From Bacteroidales bacterium (GTDB taxonomy: Bacteria > Bacteroidota > Bacteroidia > Bacteroidales > JAAYJT01), in NCBI GenBank assembly GCA_014860575.1, contig JACZJK010000062.1:1-33643 (forward strand): a stretch of 33,643 nt of DNA, given 5' to 3'. Shown here in pieces: positions 24,606-31,565 of the stretch. The notes beneath the pieces were generated by a model. It was not told the origin of the DNA, made no database searches, and saw nothing but the letters and a program-made list of their open reading frames with translations. The stretch's first letter is position 1, and each line of letters starts with the position of its first letter. The position numbers and the translations under genes are program-made.

Positions 24606-26711
24606 ATGAAAAAGTCTGTTTTATTATTAATCTATGGAATTATATTATCAGGCATTCACGCCCAGGCGCCAGAGGGCATCAGCTACCAGGCCGTTATACG
24701 TAACGCATCAAACGAACTGGTAACCAATACCACAAATGGCATACAGGTTAGCATTATTCAGGGAACACCGGAAGGTACAGTGGTGTATTCCGAAACCCAC
24801 CTTCCGGTAAGTAATCTCAATGGCCTGGTAAGCTTTGTCATCGGGCAGGGGAATATTGTTTCCGGAGTCTTTACGGAGATTGACTGGGCTATCGGGCCTT
24901 ACTTTATCAAAACCGAAGCCGATCCTGCCGGAGGGACGAATTACACTATTAGCGGTACCAGCCAGATCCTTTCTGTACCTTACGCTTTTTACTCGGCAAC
25001 CACAGGTGATACTTCCAAATGGCAGAAAAACCTCAATGGTGACCTGTTTTACAACGATGGTAATGTCGGTATTGGTATTAGTAACCCATCAGCAAAACTG
25101 CATATTGAAACCCCTGTTTTCTCTGCAAAACTTGCTACAAATAATAATGGTGTTTTCGGTGAGCATTCTATTTCCGGAAGTTATGGATACCTTGGAGCTT
25201 CCAACGAGGGCGGCTTTGGTTATAGCCTGAATGGGTGGGGATTGCGTGGAATTTCCCAAAACGGATATGCCATATATGGTCTTAATACATTCTCTGGAGA
25301 TTATGGTTGGATTGGAGCTTTATCAGAAGGAGTTTACGGATACAGTGCAAGCGGATATGGAATAAAAGGACAGACAACAAACGGTATTGCCGTTTATGGC
25401 AATCATTCCGAAAGTGATAATCTTGGCTATATCGGATCACCGTCTGAGGGAGTTTATGGCAGAAGTGTGGATGGGTATGGAGTGCGCGGTTTAACCACAT
25501 CTGGATTTGCCATCTATGGCTGGACACTCGGATCAGGTTATGCAGGATATTTTGAAGGTAAAGCATACGTCGGAGGGAATATGGGCATTGGAGAAATCTC
25601 ACCCACCCACAAATTGTATATAAGTGATTTGCAAACTGGTTTGGCTTACCCTCTGAAAATAGAAAATAAGCATACCATAGTAAATGAAGCTGCCGTTGGT
25701 ATTTTGTTTTCAACGGGCGGATCAGGTACAACCGATAGGGGCAAAGGCGGCTTGGTTTATGAATACACAAGCACATGGAACCGGGGTTCATTTCATTTCC
25801 TTCAGAACAGTGAAGCCAATGCAAACAATCCCGTTCTGGCAAATACGGTCATGACAATTACCAACGACGGAAATGTAACGATTCCAAAAGGGATACTTTC
25901 TGTTGCAGCCAATGCAGGTCCCAACCTTATTATTCACGACCCGAATGCAGGACCCGACAGACCCGGTATTCAGTTTACGAACAATAATATTCATTATATC
26001 AGTGGCGATGACGGCTCGGATGAACAGTTCGGGTTTTATTCAAACTATGGAAATAACAGGATTTATGATGCTACGGTGGCAATTTTTGGAAAAGCTACAA
26101 GTAGCTGGGGAAAGTATTTAGGATTGACCCATAATGGAACCAGCGGACGCATTTTTACCGATGTCGGCGACCTTCTGCTGCAACCTGCCGGCGGGGTGGC
26201 CATTAATACAACCTCAGCTGGCACCTACAAGTTGAATGTCAATGGGAATGCCTATGTAAGCGGAGAGATAAAAACAGAAACAAAAACCGGCTATTTATCT
26301 ATTCCCCCAGCAGCCTTTGTTGCTAGCGGCCCTTATGATTATACTAACATAGGAGATGAGCTATGGGAAAATGAACTGTTATTACCTACTGTTATGTTCT
26401 TTGCTCCTGTTAATTTACCAGACAATGTTATAGTTGTTGAAGTAATTACCTATTGGCAGGATAACTCAACAGATGCAGGGGTTTTGCGTCTTGATAGGAC
26501 AAAACTTACAGATGGCAACTGGAATACACTGTCATTTCATGTTACGAATTGGCAAAGCTCTGTAAGAACCTCTATTACAGACACAACAATAGATACTCCA
26601 ATCATTGATAATGCAAATTATATATATCTATTGTTTGCATTTCTTACTGATGGCCCAAACATAAAATTTTACGGTGCCAGAATCAAATATACTTATGATA
26701 CAATAAACTAA
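24606..26711 (+). CDS. Secreted tail-fibre-like repeat protein
   Basis: A 701-residue exported protein: signal peptide (residues 1-20, LLLIYGIILSGIHAQ), then an N-terminal module (about 21-132: GISYQAVIRNASNELVTNTT ... ISGTSQILSVPYAFYSA) found on many Bacteroidota surface proteins. Tail-fibre motifs follow: VGIGISNPSAKLHIE (154-168) and MGIGEISPTHKLYIS (326-340). Between them lie three 40-residue repeats at 194-233, 234-273 and 274-313 (GYIGSPSEGVYGRSVDGYGV type), after a partial unit at 182-193. The last 140 residues look like a separate beta-sandwich. It does not end in a recognisable T9SS sorting domain. It probably lies at the cell surface; its partner is unknown. Confidence 0.78.
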   Translation: MKKSVLLLIYGIILSGIHAQAPEGISYQAVIRNASNELVTNTTNGIQVSIIQGTPEGTVVYSETHLPVSNLNGLVSFVIGQGNIVSGVFTEIDWAIGPYFIKTEADPAGGTNYTISGTSQILSVPYAFYSATTGDTSKWQKNLNGDLFYNDGNVGIGISNPSAKLHIETPVFSAKLATNNNGVFGEHSISGSYGYLGASNEGGFGYSLNGWGLRGISQNGYAIYGLNTFSGDYGWIGALSEGVYGYSASGYGIKGQTTNGIAVYGNHSESDNLGYIGSPSEGVYGRSVDGYGVRGLTTSGFAIYGWTLGSGYAGYFEGKAYVGGNMGIGEISPTHKLYISDLQTGLAYPLKIENKHTIVNEAAVGILFSTGGSGTTDRGKGGLVYEYTSTWNRGSFHFLQNSEANANNPVLANTVMTITNDGNVTIPKGILSVAANAGPNLIIHDPNAGPDRPGIQFTNNNIHYISGDDGSDEQFGFYSNYGNNRIYDATVAIFGKATSSWGKYLGLTHNGTSGRIFTDVGDLLLQPAGGVAINTTSAGTYKLNVNGNAYVSGEIKTETKTGYLSIPPAAFVASGPYDYTNIGDELWENELLLPTVMFFAPVNLPDNVIVVEVITYWQDNSTDAGVLRLDRTKLTDGNWNTLSFHVTNWQSSVRTSITDTTIDTPIIDNANYIYLLFAFLTDGPNIKFYGARIKYTYDTIN
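25185..25544 (+). repeat. Three in-frame 120-base repeats in the tail-fibre-like gene
   Basis: Units 25185-25304, 25305-25424 and 25425-25544 each encode exactly 40 residues with the pattern GY-I-G-x-x-SEGV-YG-x-S-x-x-GYG-x-x-G-x-T-x-x-G-x-AIYG. The DNA has diverged much more than the protein, so the repeats are old and kept by selection. Confidence 0.85.
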
Positions 26712-26743
26712 AGACACTTAAAAGTTCGAATCTTTGAGCTTTG

Positions 26744-27658
26744 TTAAACTACCCTTAACCCTCCAATCAAATCTTTAACAGCGCTTATCCGGTGGCGGAC
26801 AAGATATTCTTCAATGCCATCCACAATTTTCATTGTAACTGAAGGATCAATAAAATTGGCGGTACCGACCTGAATGGCTGAAGCACCGGCCAGCATAAAC
26901 TCAATGGCATCGGTAGCAGAAGAGATCCCTCCAATTCCGATCAATGGAATTGTTACAGCCCGATGGACTTGCCAAACCATTCGCAACGCAATGGGTTTCA
27001 CAGCCGGGCCTGATAAGCCGCCCGTAACTGTACTGAGTATGGGAGTTCGTTTTTCGGCATCAATGGCCATGCCCAGTAAGGTGTTGATCAACGAAAGGCA
27101 ATCTGCGCCCTCGTCTTCCACCGCCTTTGCGATCTCAGCAATGTTAGTCACATTGGGCGATAATTTCACAATCAGCGTTTTCTTATAAAGTCTGCGAACC
27201 GCTTTGGTTACAGACTGTGCCGATGCACAACTGGTTCCAAAAGCCATTCCGCCTTCCTTTACATTTGGGCATGAAATATTCAGTTCAATGGCAGGAATAT
27301 TTTCCAACTCATTAATTTTTTCTGCAACGGCTTCATATTCCTCGATGGTTGAACCCGAAACATTCACGATCATGTTGGTGGGATAGTCCTTTATTCTGGG
27401 ATAAATCTCGTTCACAAAATAATCAACGCCCTTGTTTTGAAGACCAATAGCATTGAGCATGCCTTTGTGCGTTTCAGCGAGACGTGGATAGCGGTTACCT
27501 TCGCGGTTCGAACCCGTGGTGGCTTTCACAATAATGCCGCCCATGCGATTAAAATCAACAAAATCTTCATACTCCCAGCCATAACCGAAGGTTCCGGAAG
27601 CCGTCATCACCGGGTTGCGAAGTTCGAGGTTGTGTATTTTGATGCTGAGGTCTGTCAT
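26744..27658 (-). CDS. pyrD: Dihydroorotate dehydrogenase B, catalytic subunit
   Basis: Oxidises dihydroorotate to orotate in pyrimidine synthesis. It is a 304-residue class 1B enzyme with FMN bound in a TIM barrel. Residues visible: [13 protein letters not shown] at 15-27, [16 protein letters not shown] at 45-60, and [19 protein letters not shown] with the class 1 catalytic cysteine at C130. [20 protein letters not shown] is the FMN phosphate site. Class 1B enzymes pair with the iron-sulfur flavoprotein PyrK, encoded just upstream on the same strand, but here 176 bases of low-complexity DNA separate the two genes. The stop lies 32 bases from the convergent tail-fibre-like gene. Confidence 0.95.
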   Translation of the reverse strand: MTDLSIKIHNLELRNPVMTASGTFGYGWEYEDFVDFNRMGGIIVKATTGSNREGNRYPRLAETHKGMLNAIGLQNKGVDYFVNEIYPRIKDYPTNMIVNVSGSTIEEYEAVAEKINELENIPAIELNISCPNVKEGGMAFGTSCASAQSVTKAVRRLYKKTLIVKLSPNVTNIAEIAKAVEDEGADCLSLINTLLGMAIDAEKRTPILSTVTGGLSGPAVKPIALRMVWQVHRAVTIPLIGIGGISSATDAIEFMLAGASAIQVGTANFIDPSVTMKIVDGIEEYLVRHRISAVKDLIGGLRVV

Positions 27659-27834
27659 TGGTTCAAGGTTCGTGGTTCAAAGTTCGAGGGGTAGTGTTTG
27701 GCGTTAGGCGTTTCAGGGTTCAAGATTCAAAATTCAAGATTCGGGGATCGGGGTTCATAATTCAAATATTCTGTTGTTCTATTGTTCTATTGTTGGTTCG
27801 AGGTTCAATCGTCAATCCAACATCGCAAATAGTT
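27659..27834. repeat. Low-complexity TTCAA/TTCGA-rich spacer between pyrK and pyrD
   Basis: 176 bases made largely of short, imperfect repeats: variants of GGTTCAAGGTTCG, TTCAAGATTCAAAATTC and TTCTATTGTTC (27767-27792). There is no coding signal. Such text-like repeats are common between genes in Bacteroidota genomes. Here it separates two genes that are usually nearly adjacent. Confidence 0.8.
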
Positions 27835-28608
27835 TTACCATCCCGCTAGTTCTTTTGTATTAAATACCGGTCCGTCAGTACAAACACAGCGATGGCCGGC
27901 AGTTGTTTGAACCACACAGCACAGGCAAGCACCTATTCCACATGCCATAGTGTTCTCAAGTGAAACAAAAACTTCGGTATCGCGATCCTTTAAAATATTG
28001 TTCACAGCTTTGAGCATACCTTCCGGACCGCAAGCAAAAACAGTTTTATATGGCAATTCCTTTTTAAAAATGCTATGATGCGTCACCAATCCCTTTTCTC
28101 CTGTTGATCCATCTTCGGTGATCAGGTGCAAATTGCCATACTGCTCATATTTTTCTGTTTCATGAACTTCATCAGCGGTGCGGGTTCCAATGATAATATC
28201 CGCATGGTATCCGCTATCAAACAAGCGATGGGCAAGGAAAAGCAAGGGGGCAACACCGCAGCCACCACCAACCAGCAGTACTTTTTCGTGTTCAGGAAAA
28301 TGGAAACCCTGACCAAGCGGATAAACGAGGTTAAGTTTTTCGCCTTCTCTCAGGGTTGTTAACGCTTTTGTGCCCGTACCTACGATCTTAATAAAAAGAC
28401 TGATGCTGTTGCTATGCACATCCACATCATGGATTGAAAATGGTCTACGCAAATAAACATCGCTTGTGTTTGGAACCAGCACTTCGGCGAATTGTCCAGG
28501 TTCAATAACCGGAAGCGGCTCAGGGCAGAGCAAATCAAAGATCATATGATTACCGCTAAGCTGCTGGTTTCGGATGACCGTAAAATCGTGAATGAATTTT
28601 TTCATCAT
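27835..28608 (-). CDS. pyrK: Dihydroorotate dehydrogenase B, electron-transfer subunit
   Basis: FAD and [2Fe-2S] subunit that passes electrons from dihydroorotate dehydrogenase to NAD+. From the ATG at 28608 it has 257 residues; a second ATG follows at 28605, and a GTG two codons upstream (28614) is less likely. The FAD-binding signature VYLRRPFSIHDVD, the NAD-binding VLLVGGGCGVAPLLFLAHRL and the late TVFACGPEGMLKAV are present. The iron-sulfur site is ACGIGACLCCVVQ plus HRCVCTDGPVF, supplying the expected four cysteines. It stands before pyrD but is separated from it by 176 bases of low-complexity DNA. An intrinsic terminator sits just upstream of its start. Confidence 0.95.
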   Translation of the reverse strand: MMKKFIHDFTVIRNQQLSGNHMIFDLLCPEPLPVIEPGQFAEVLVPNTSDVYLRRPFSIHDVDVHSNSISLFIKIVGTGTKALTTLREGEKLNLVYPLGQGFHFPEHEKVLLVGGGCGVAPLLFLAHRLFDSGYHADIIIGTRTADEVHETEKYEQYGNLHLITEDGSTGEKGLVTHHSIFKKELPYKTVFACGPEGMLKAVNNILKDRDTEVFVSLENTMACGIGACLCCVVQTTAGHRCVCTDGPVFNTKELAGW

Positions 28609-28618
28609 ATGCACCCAT

Positions 28619-28645
28619 AAAAAAAAGCCCGCCGTTTGACGGACT
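28619..28645 (-). terminator. Intrinsic terminator between DUF5606 and pyrK
   Basis: On the minus strand AGTCCGTC pairs with GGCGGGCT (8 bp, two G-U pairs) around loop AAAC, followed by eight T. It begins 8 bases after the DUF5606 stop, and its T run ends 11 bases before the pyrK ATG. That leaves no room for a normal promoter between the terminator and pyrK. Confidence 0.75.
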
Positions 28646-28652
28646 CTATGCT

Positions 28653-29144
28653 TTATTCACTATCCGGATCTTTTTCAGGTACGGTGCTGCTTTCATCAGC
28701 TTTTACTTCTTCTTCAGTGCTTTCTATCGGCTCTTCAGGCTTTTCTGTGAAATCGAGCATTTCTTTTTCATGCAAAAGATTATACCATGCATAAATTTTC
28801 TTCATGTGCGAAACATACACCTTATCGCGGTCGTAATTGGGCATAATAGTTTCGAAAAACTCTTTCAGTTTCTGATTGTCGGCTTTTGCATCGGGCGCTT
28901 TGCCACCTTCGGTTTTTTCTCTGATGGTTGTAAGGATTTCCCTTAAAGGTTTGTCGTCAGTATCAGTAAACACGCTGATTTCTTCAAGTGAGCTTACCTT
29001 GTCGTGCGTGAAAGCCTGGAAACGCTTTCCATCAATCAACGATTCAACGATCACACCTGTTTTGGCTTGTGCTACCAATCTGTACAATCCCGGTTTTCCT
29101 GAAATTGACATGATTTTGCTCAAATCTGTGGTTTCTTTTTCCAT
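28653..29144 (-). CDS. DUF5606 family protein
   Basis: A 163-residue cytoplasmic protein. The N-terminal part (LSKIMSISGKPGLYRLVAQA, VESLIDGKRFQAFTHDKVSS) and ETIMPNYDRDKVYVSHMKKI with YAWYNLLHEKEMLDF match the Bacteroidota family DUF5606, of unknown function. The last 30 residues are strongly acidic and of low complexity (EEPIESTEEEVKADESSTVP), probably disordered. It is followed by an intrinsic terminator and has its own -7 box upstream, so it is likely a single-gene unit. Confidence 0.85.
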   Translation of the reverse strand: MEKETTDLSKIMSISGKPGLYRLVAQAKTGVIVESLIDGKRFQAFTHDKVSSLEEISVFTDTDDKPLREILTTIREKTEGGKAPDAKADNQKLKEFFETIMPNYDRDKVYVSHMKKIYAWYNLLHEKEMLDFTEKPEEPIESTEEEVKADESSTVPEKDPDSE

Positions 29145-29166
29145 TGTTATAAGTGGTTAAACGTTG

Positions 29167-29174
29167 CAAAAATA
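29167..29174 (-). promoter_or_regulatory. Candidate -7 element (TATTTTTG) for DUF5606
   Basis: The minus strand reads TATTTTTG, a full TAnnTTTG match, 22 bases upstream of the ATG at 29144. The -33 position has only a TTTC. Confidence 0.45.
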
Positions 29175-29343
29175 CAAGAAATGTTCCGATAGCTGAAATG
29201 TGCGTTAATCTATTCGGGAAATGAGGGCGCGGGGCATGGGGCAAAGTATGCAAACCCTGACCAACGGGAAGGGATGGCAGCCTTTGTGACTGAACAGTTG
29301 AACAATAGAACAATTGAATAGCGAAGTAAAAGTGCCAGCCTTC

Positions 29344-29392
29344 CTTGTCAAGGATTCACCGTCCGACCGCTTCGGACGGTATGACGGACAAG
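29344..29392. repeat. Nested hairpin in the gap downstream of the ATP-grasp gene
   Basis: Inner stem CCGTCCGA (29359-29366) with TCGGACGG (29372-29379), loop CCGCT; outer stem CTTGTC (29344-29349) with GACAAG (29387-29392). It has no T run on either side, so it is not a standard terminator. The rest of the gap 29145-29408 holds a TTGAACAATAGAACAATTGA run (29294-29313) and nothing coding. Confidence 0.6.
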
Positions 29393-29408
29393 AGCAAGTT
29401 TTTGAATG

Positions 29409-30305
29409 CTAATAGGCAGGTCTTAAAATTTCGTCCTGCAACAAGCTTAGCGCTTTTCTTTTGTCGCGCAAAGAAAAACCGGTTGGCCCATGTGGTGTAT
29501 TGTTGGCATCAATAATATAGATTTCGCCGCTTTTTCGATCCCTTAACACATCCAGCTCACCATAATCAATATTGAGCAACCCGCAAAACTCCAGTATCTT
29601 ATTTAGTTCATCCTGGCTCAACACTTCCAAAGGGTTTTCAATTACCTTGTGCTGTTTAATACGCGCTAAAGACTGCTTAAAAGTTCCAAAACGCTTTTCA
29701 AGGTGTTTGTACTTAAGATAGACCAATGGGATTTTATTCTTCACAACCGGAATCCTGATATCCTCAACAAAATCGGTATCCACCACATTATCAATCAGGA
29801 TCTGATATACCGAGCCAGGTTCAACTTTTTGTATCGGGCAATTAATTATAGTGCCATCATGTGCAGCATTTATATCACTTTTTTTTACGCCAATTCCCTG
29901 GTGATTCAAAGGATCAATAAAAGTTGAACGCTTGAAAACGGCGCTGAAGGCTTTATCAACTGCAATCTTTGAGGAATCAGTGAAATTTAAATTAATGAGG
30001 TGTTGATTTTCATTCAGTTGCTGAGAAAGTGCATCATTCGTCCTTGTAGTATGTTCGGTCCAGAAAATACCCATCTCGTGCCTGAAACGTGGATTGTTGG
30101 TAATATTAAAGTGTGCATTCCGGAAGACTTTGTACAATACCGCACGCTTGCTGGGGTAATCAGGATAAAACAGAACTGTCCTCACCTTTCCCCTGTTCAC
30201 AATGTATGAATAGACAAAATACAAAACAAAGTATATATCCTTGAAAATCCATTTCAGGATGCTTACCCGCTTTCTATCATATTTATTGATGAATATCATG
30301 GCCAA
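29409..30305 (-). CDS. ATP-grasp-like protein of unknown substrate
   Basis: A 298-residue protein. Its C-terminal third looks like an ATP-grasp active-site end: VEPGSVYQILIDNVVDTDFV, then the RIPVVKNKIPLVYLKYK strands, and finally LLNIDYGELDVLRD with IYIIDANNTPHGPTG. E250, D266 and N268/N269 are in the usual metal-binding places. The N-terminal part (VRTVLFYPDYPSKRAVLYKV) is less clear and has one hydrophobic stretch near residues 20-36. ATP-grasp enzymes join an acid to an amine or thiol. It follows a glycosyltransferase and an ABC exporter, suggesting glycan modification, but that is inference. The start at 30305 or the ATG two codons later are both possible. Confidence 0.62.
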   Translation of the reverse strand: MAMIFINKYDRKRVSILKWIFKDIYFVLYFVYSYIVNRGKVRTVLFYPDYPSKRAVLYKVFRNAHFNITNNPRFRHEMGIFWTEHTTRTNDALSQQLNENQHLINLNFTDSSKIAVDKAFSAVFKRSTFIDPLNHQGIGVKKSDINAAHDGTIINCPIQKVEPGSVYQILIDNVVDTDFVEDIRIPVVKNKIPLVYLKYKHLEKRFGTFKQSLARIKQHKVIENPLEVLSQDELNKILEFCGLLNIDYGELDVLRDRKSGEIYIIDANNTPHGPTGFSLRDKRKALSLLQDEILRPAY

Positions 30306-30344
30306 TGGTTCTTATTTGTTGAAGATGAGTGCGAAGTTATAAAG

Positions 30345-30489
30345 CTAAGACTGCTCTGAAAGTAACAAATTGCTGATTTTTATCGTTTTAGCCCCTGACC
30401 CCTAAAGGGGAAACACTAAAAATCTGTAATTTGTGGAAGTCCCCTTTAGGGGATTTAGGGGCGTATTAACTTTTCTGAGTGCATTCAAT
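30345..30489 (+). repeat. Dispersed palindromic repeat, copy C (MITE-like, shorter)
   Basis: About 145 bases in the same orientation as copy B. Shared blocks: CTCTGAAAG near the left end, TTGCTGATTTTTATCGTTTT, GCCCCTGACCCCTAAAGGGG, CTAAAAATCTG, GGAAGTCCCCTTTAGGGGA and TTAACTTTTCTGAG near the right end. It lacks the roughly 30-base hairpin block (GATCTCACGAACGAAGTGAG) present in A and B. No ORF. Confidence 0.8.
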
Positions 30490-30504
30490 GTTTATTCTTT
30501 TGTT

Positions 30505-31455
30505 CTACCTTTTTAGCCGGATAAAATTATTGAAATTACCAAGCCCTGGCATGTGAAGTATGTTGTATTTGAAGAAGCTGAAAAACCGGTTCTTCAGCGT
30601 TTCGTGCTTATTCGGTTTACGATTGGTATTGGGCTTGCCTGAGTATTGCAATTCGTTTTTCCAGTCAAATTTTTCGATCCATTCGCGCATTACCTCAGGG
30701 TGTGTTCCCTTGAATTGTTGCAAGAGGTTCAGCGGCCCGTAGTCAAACTCGAAATAGCGTTGCTTTTCCATTTCATCCACCCTCGACTTGCCTTTGTGTA
30801 TAGTCTGAAATGCCTTGTTCTTTTTTCGCATCAGTTCCGGCGGGCGAACCCAGCCGTAATGATATATCCATGCATCGAGTTCAACAACCTTCAGCTTGAA
30901 GGTATTTTCCTGCCTCCGGTAATTTACACCATCAAAATCAGGAATATGCCGGAAAGATTGCGCGGATTCCCATGAATGAATTACAGGGAGATTTCGTACA
31001 ATCCTGATTTCATAAGGATACCAGCCATGCGCACGATGGTAGTGATCGTAATCGCCCCAGAAATGACGGTACTTAAAGAGGAAACCTTCCACTTCTTTAT
31101 CGTCCAGAAATTTCTCGCAGGCTGCTTTTATTTTAAGTAAGTCGTTTTCATGGATCACTTCATCGGCCTGGAGGTAGAAAAGCCAGTCGCCGCTGCAATG
31201 TTCTTTGGCGATATCGGTTTGGTGGGCATGTTCCATGCCGCGGGGATATTTCTCGAGGTTCCAAATTGTGTCAATGATCTTTACTTTTGGATCGCCAATA
31301 CTTTCAACCAGCTCACGGGTTTTGTCGCCGTCGCTGCAATCGCCGATGGCAATCACAAACTCATCAACGATTGGTAAAATAGATTGCACAGCCTCCTTCA
31401 CCGGGTAATACAGTGAATCAGCATTTTTGGCCATACTAAAACCGCTGATCTTCAT
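30505..31455 (-). CDS. Family 2 glycosyltransferase
   Basis: A 316-residue GT-A fold enzyme. The N-terminus KISGFSMAKNADSLYYPVKE and VDEFVIAIGDCSDGDKTREL are the nucleotide-binding part of GT2, and LFYLQADEVIHENDL carries the DxD-like QADE motif. The middle (YDHYHRAHGWYPYEIRIVRN) is typical of Bacteroidota GT2 enzymes that act on surface glycans. There is no membrane helix, so it should work on the cytoplasmic side. It sits between an MsbA-like exporter and an ATP-grasp gene. Sugar and acceptor are not predictable. Confidence 0.85.
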   Translation of the reverse strand: MKISGFSMAKNADSLYYPVKEAVQSILPIVDEFVIAIGDCSDGDKTRELVESIGDPKVKIIDTIWNLEKYPRGMEHAHQTDIAKEHCSGDWLFYLQADEVIHENDLLKIKAACEKFLDDKEVEGFLFKYRHFWGDYDHYHRAHGWYPYEIRIVRNLPVIHSWESAQSFRHIPDFDGVNYRRQENTFKLKVVELDAWIYHYGWVRPPELMRKKNKAFQTIHKGKSRVDEMEKQRYFEFDYGPLNLLQQFKGTHPEVMREWIEKFDWKNELQYSGKPNTNRKPNKHETLKNRFFSFFKYNILHMPGLGNFNNFIRLKR

Positions 31456-31463
31456 TTCTTTTT

Positions 31464-31564
31464 AATTCAAAATTTCATATTCAAGATTCAAGATTAATGA
31501 GTTACGAAATATTCTGCATAGTATGTGGTGTTGAATTTTGAATCTTGAATTTTGAATCTGGAAT
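31464..31564. repeat. AT-rich palindrome of TTCAA units between the exporter and GT2 genes
   Basis: Two arms, 31464-31495 and 31531-31564, are made of TTCAAAATTTC / ATTCAAGATTC type words in opposite orientation, with about 35 bases between. It fills nearly all of the gap between the exporter stop and the GT2 start and could fold into a long, imperfect hairpin. Confidence 0.7.
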
Positions 31565-31565
31565 C

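Noticed and set aside
25282-25842. 186-residue open frame on the minus strand inside the tail-fibre-like gene
   Set aside because: The histidine, arginine and cysteine-rich product is typical of a shadow frame opposite repeats; no start or family support.
24606-26711. Prophage tail-fibre gene
   Set aside because: It has a signal peptide and a Bacteroidota surface-protein N-module, and there are no phage structural or integrase genes nearby.
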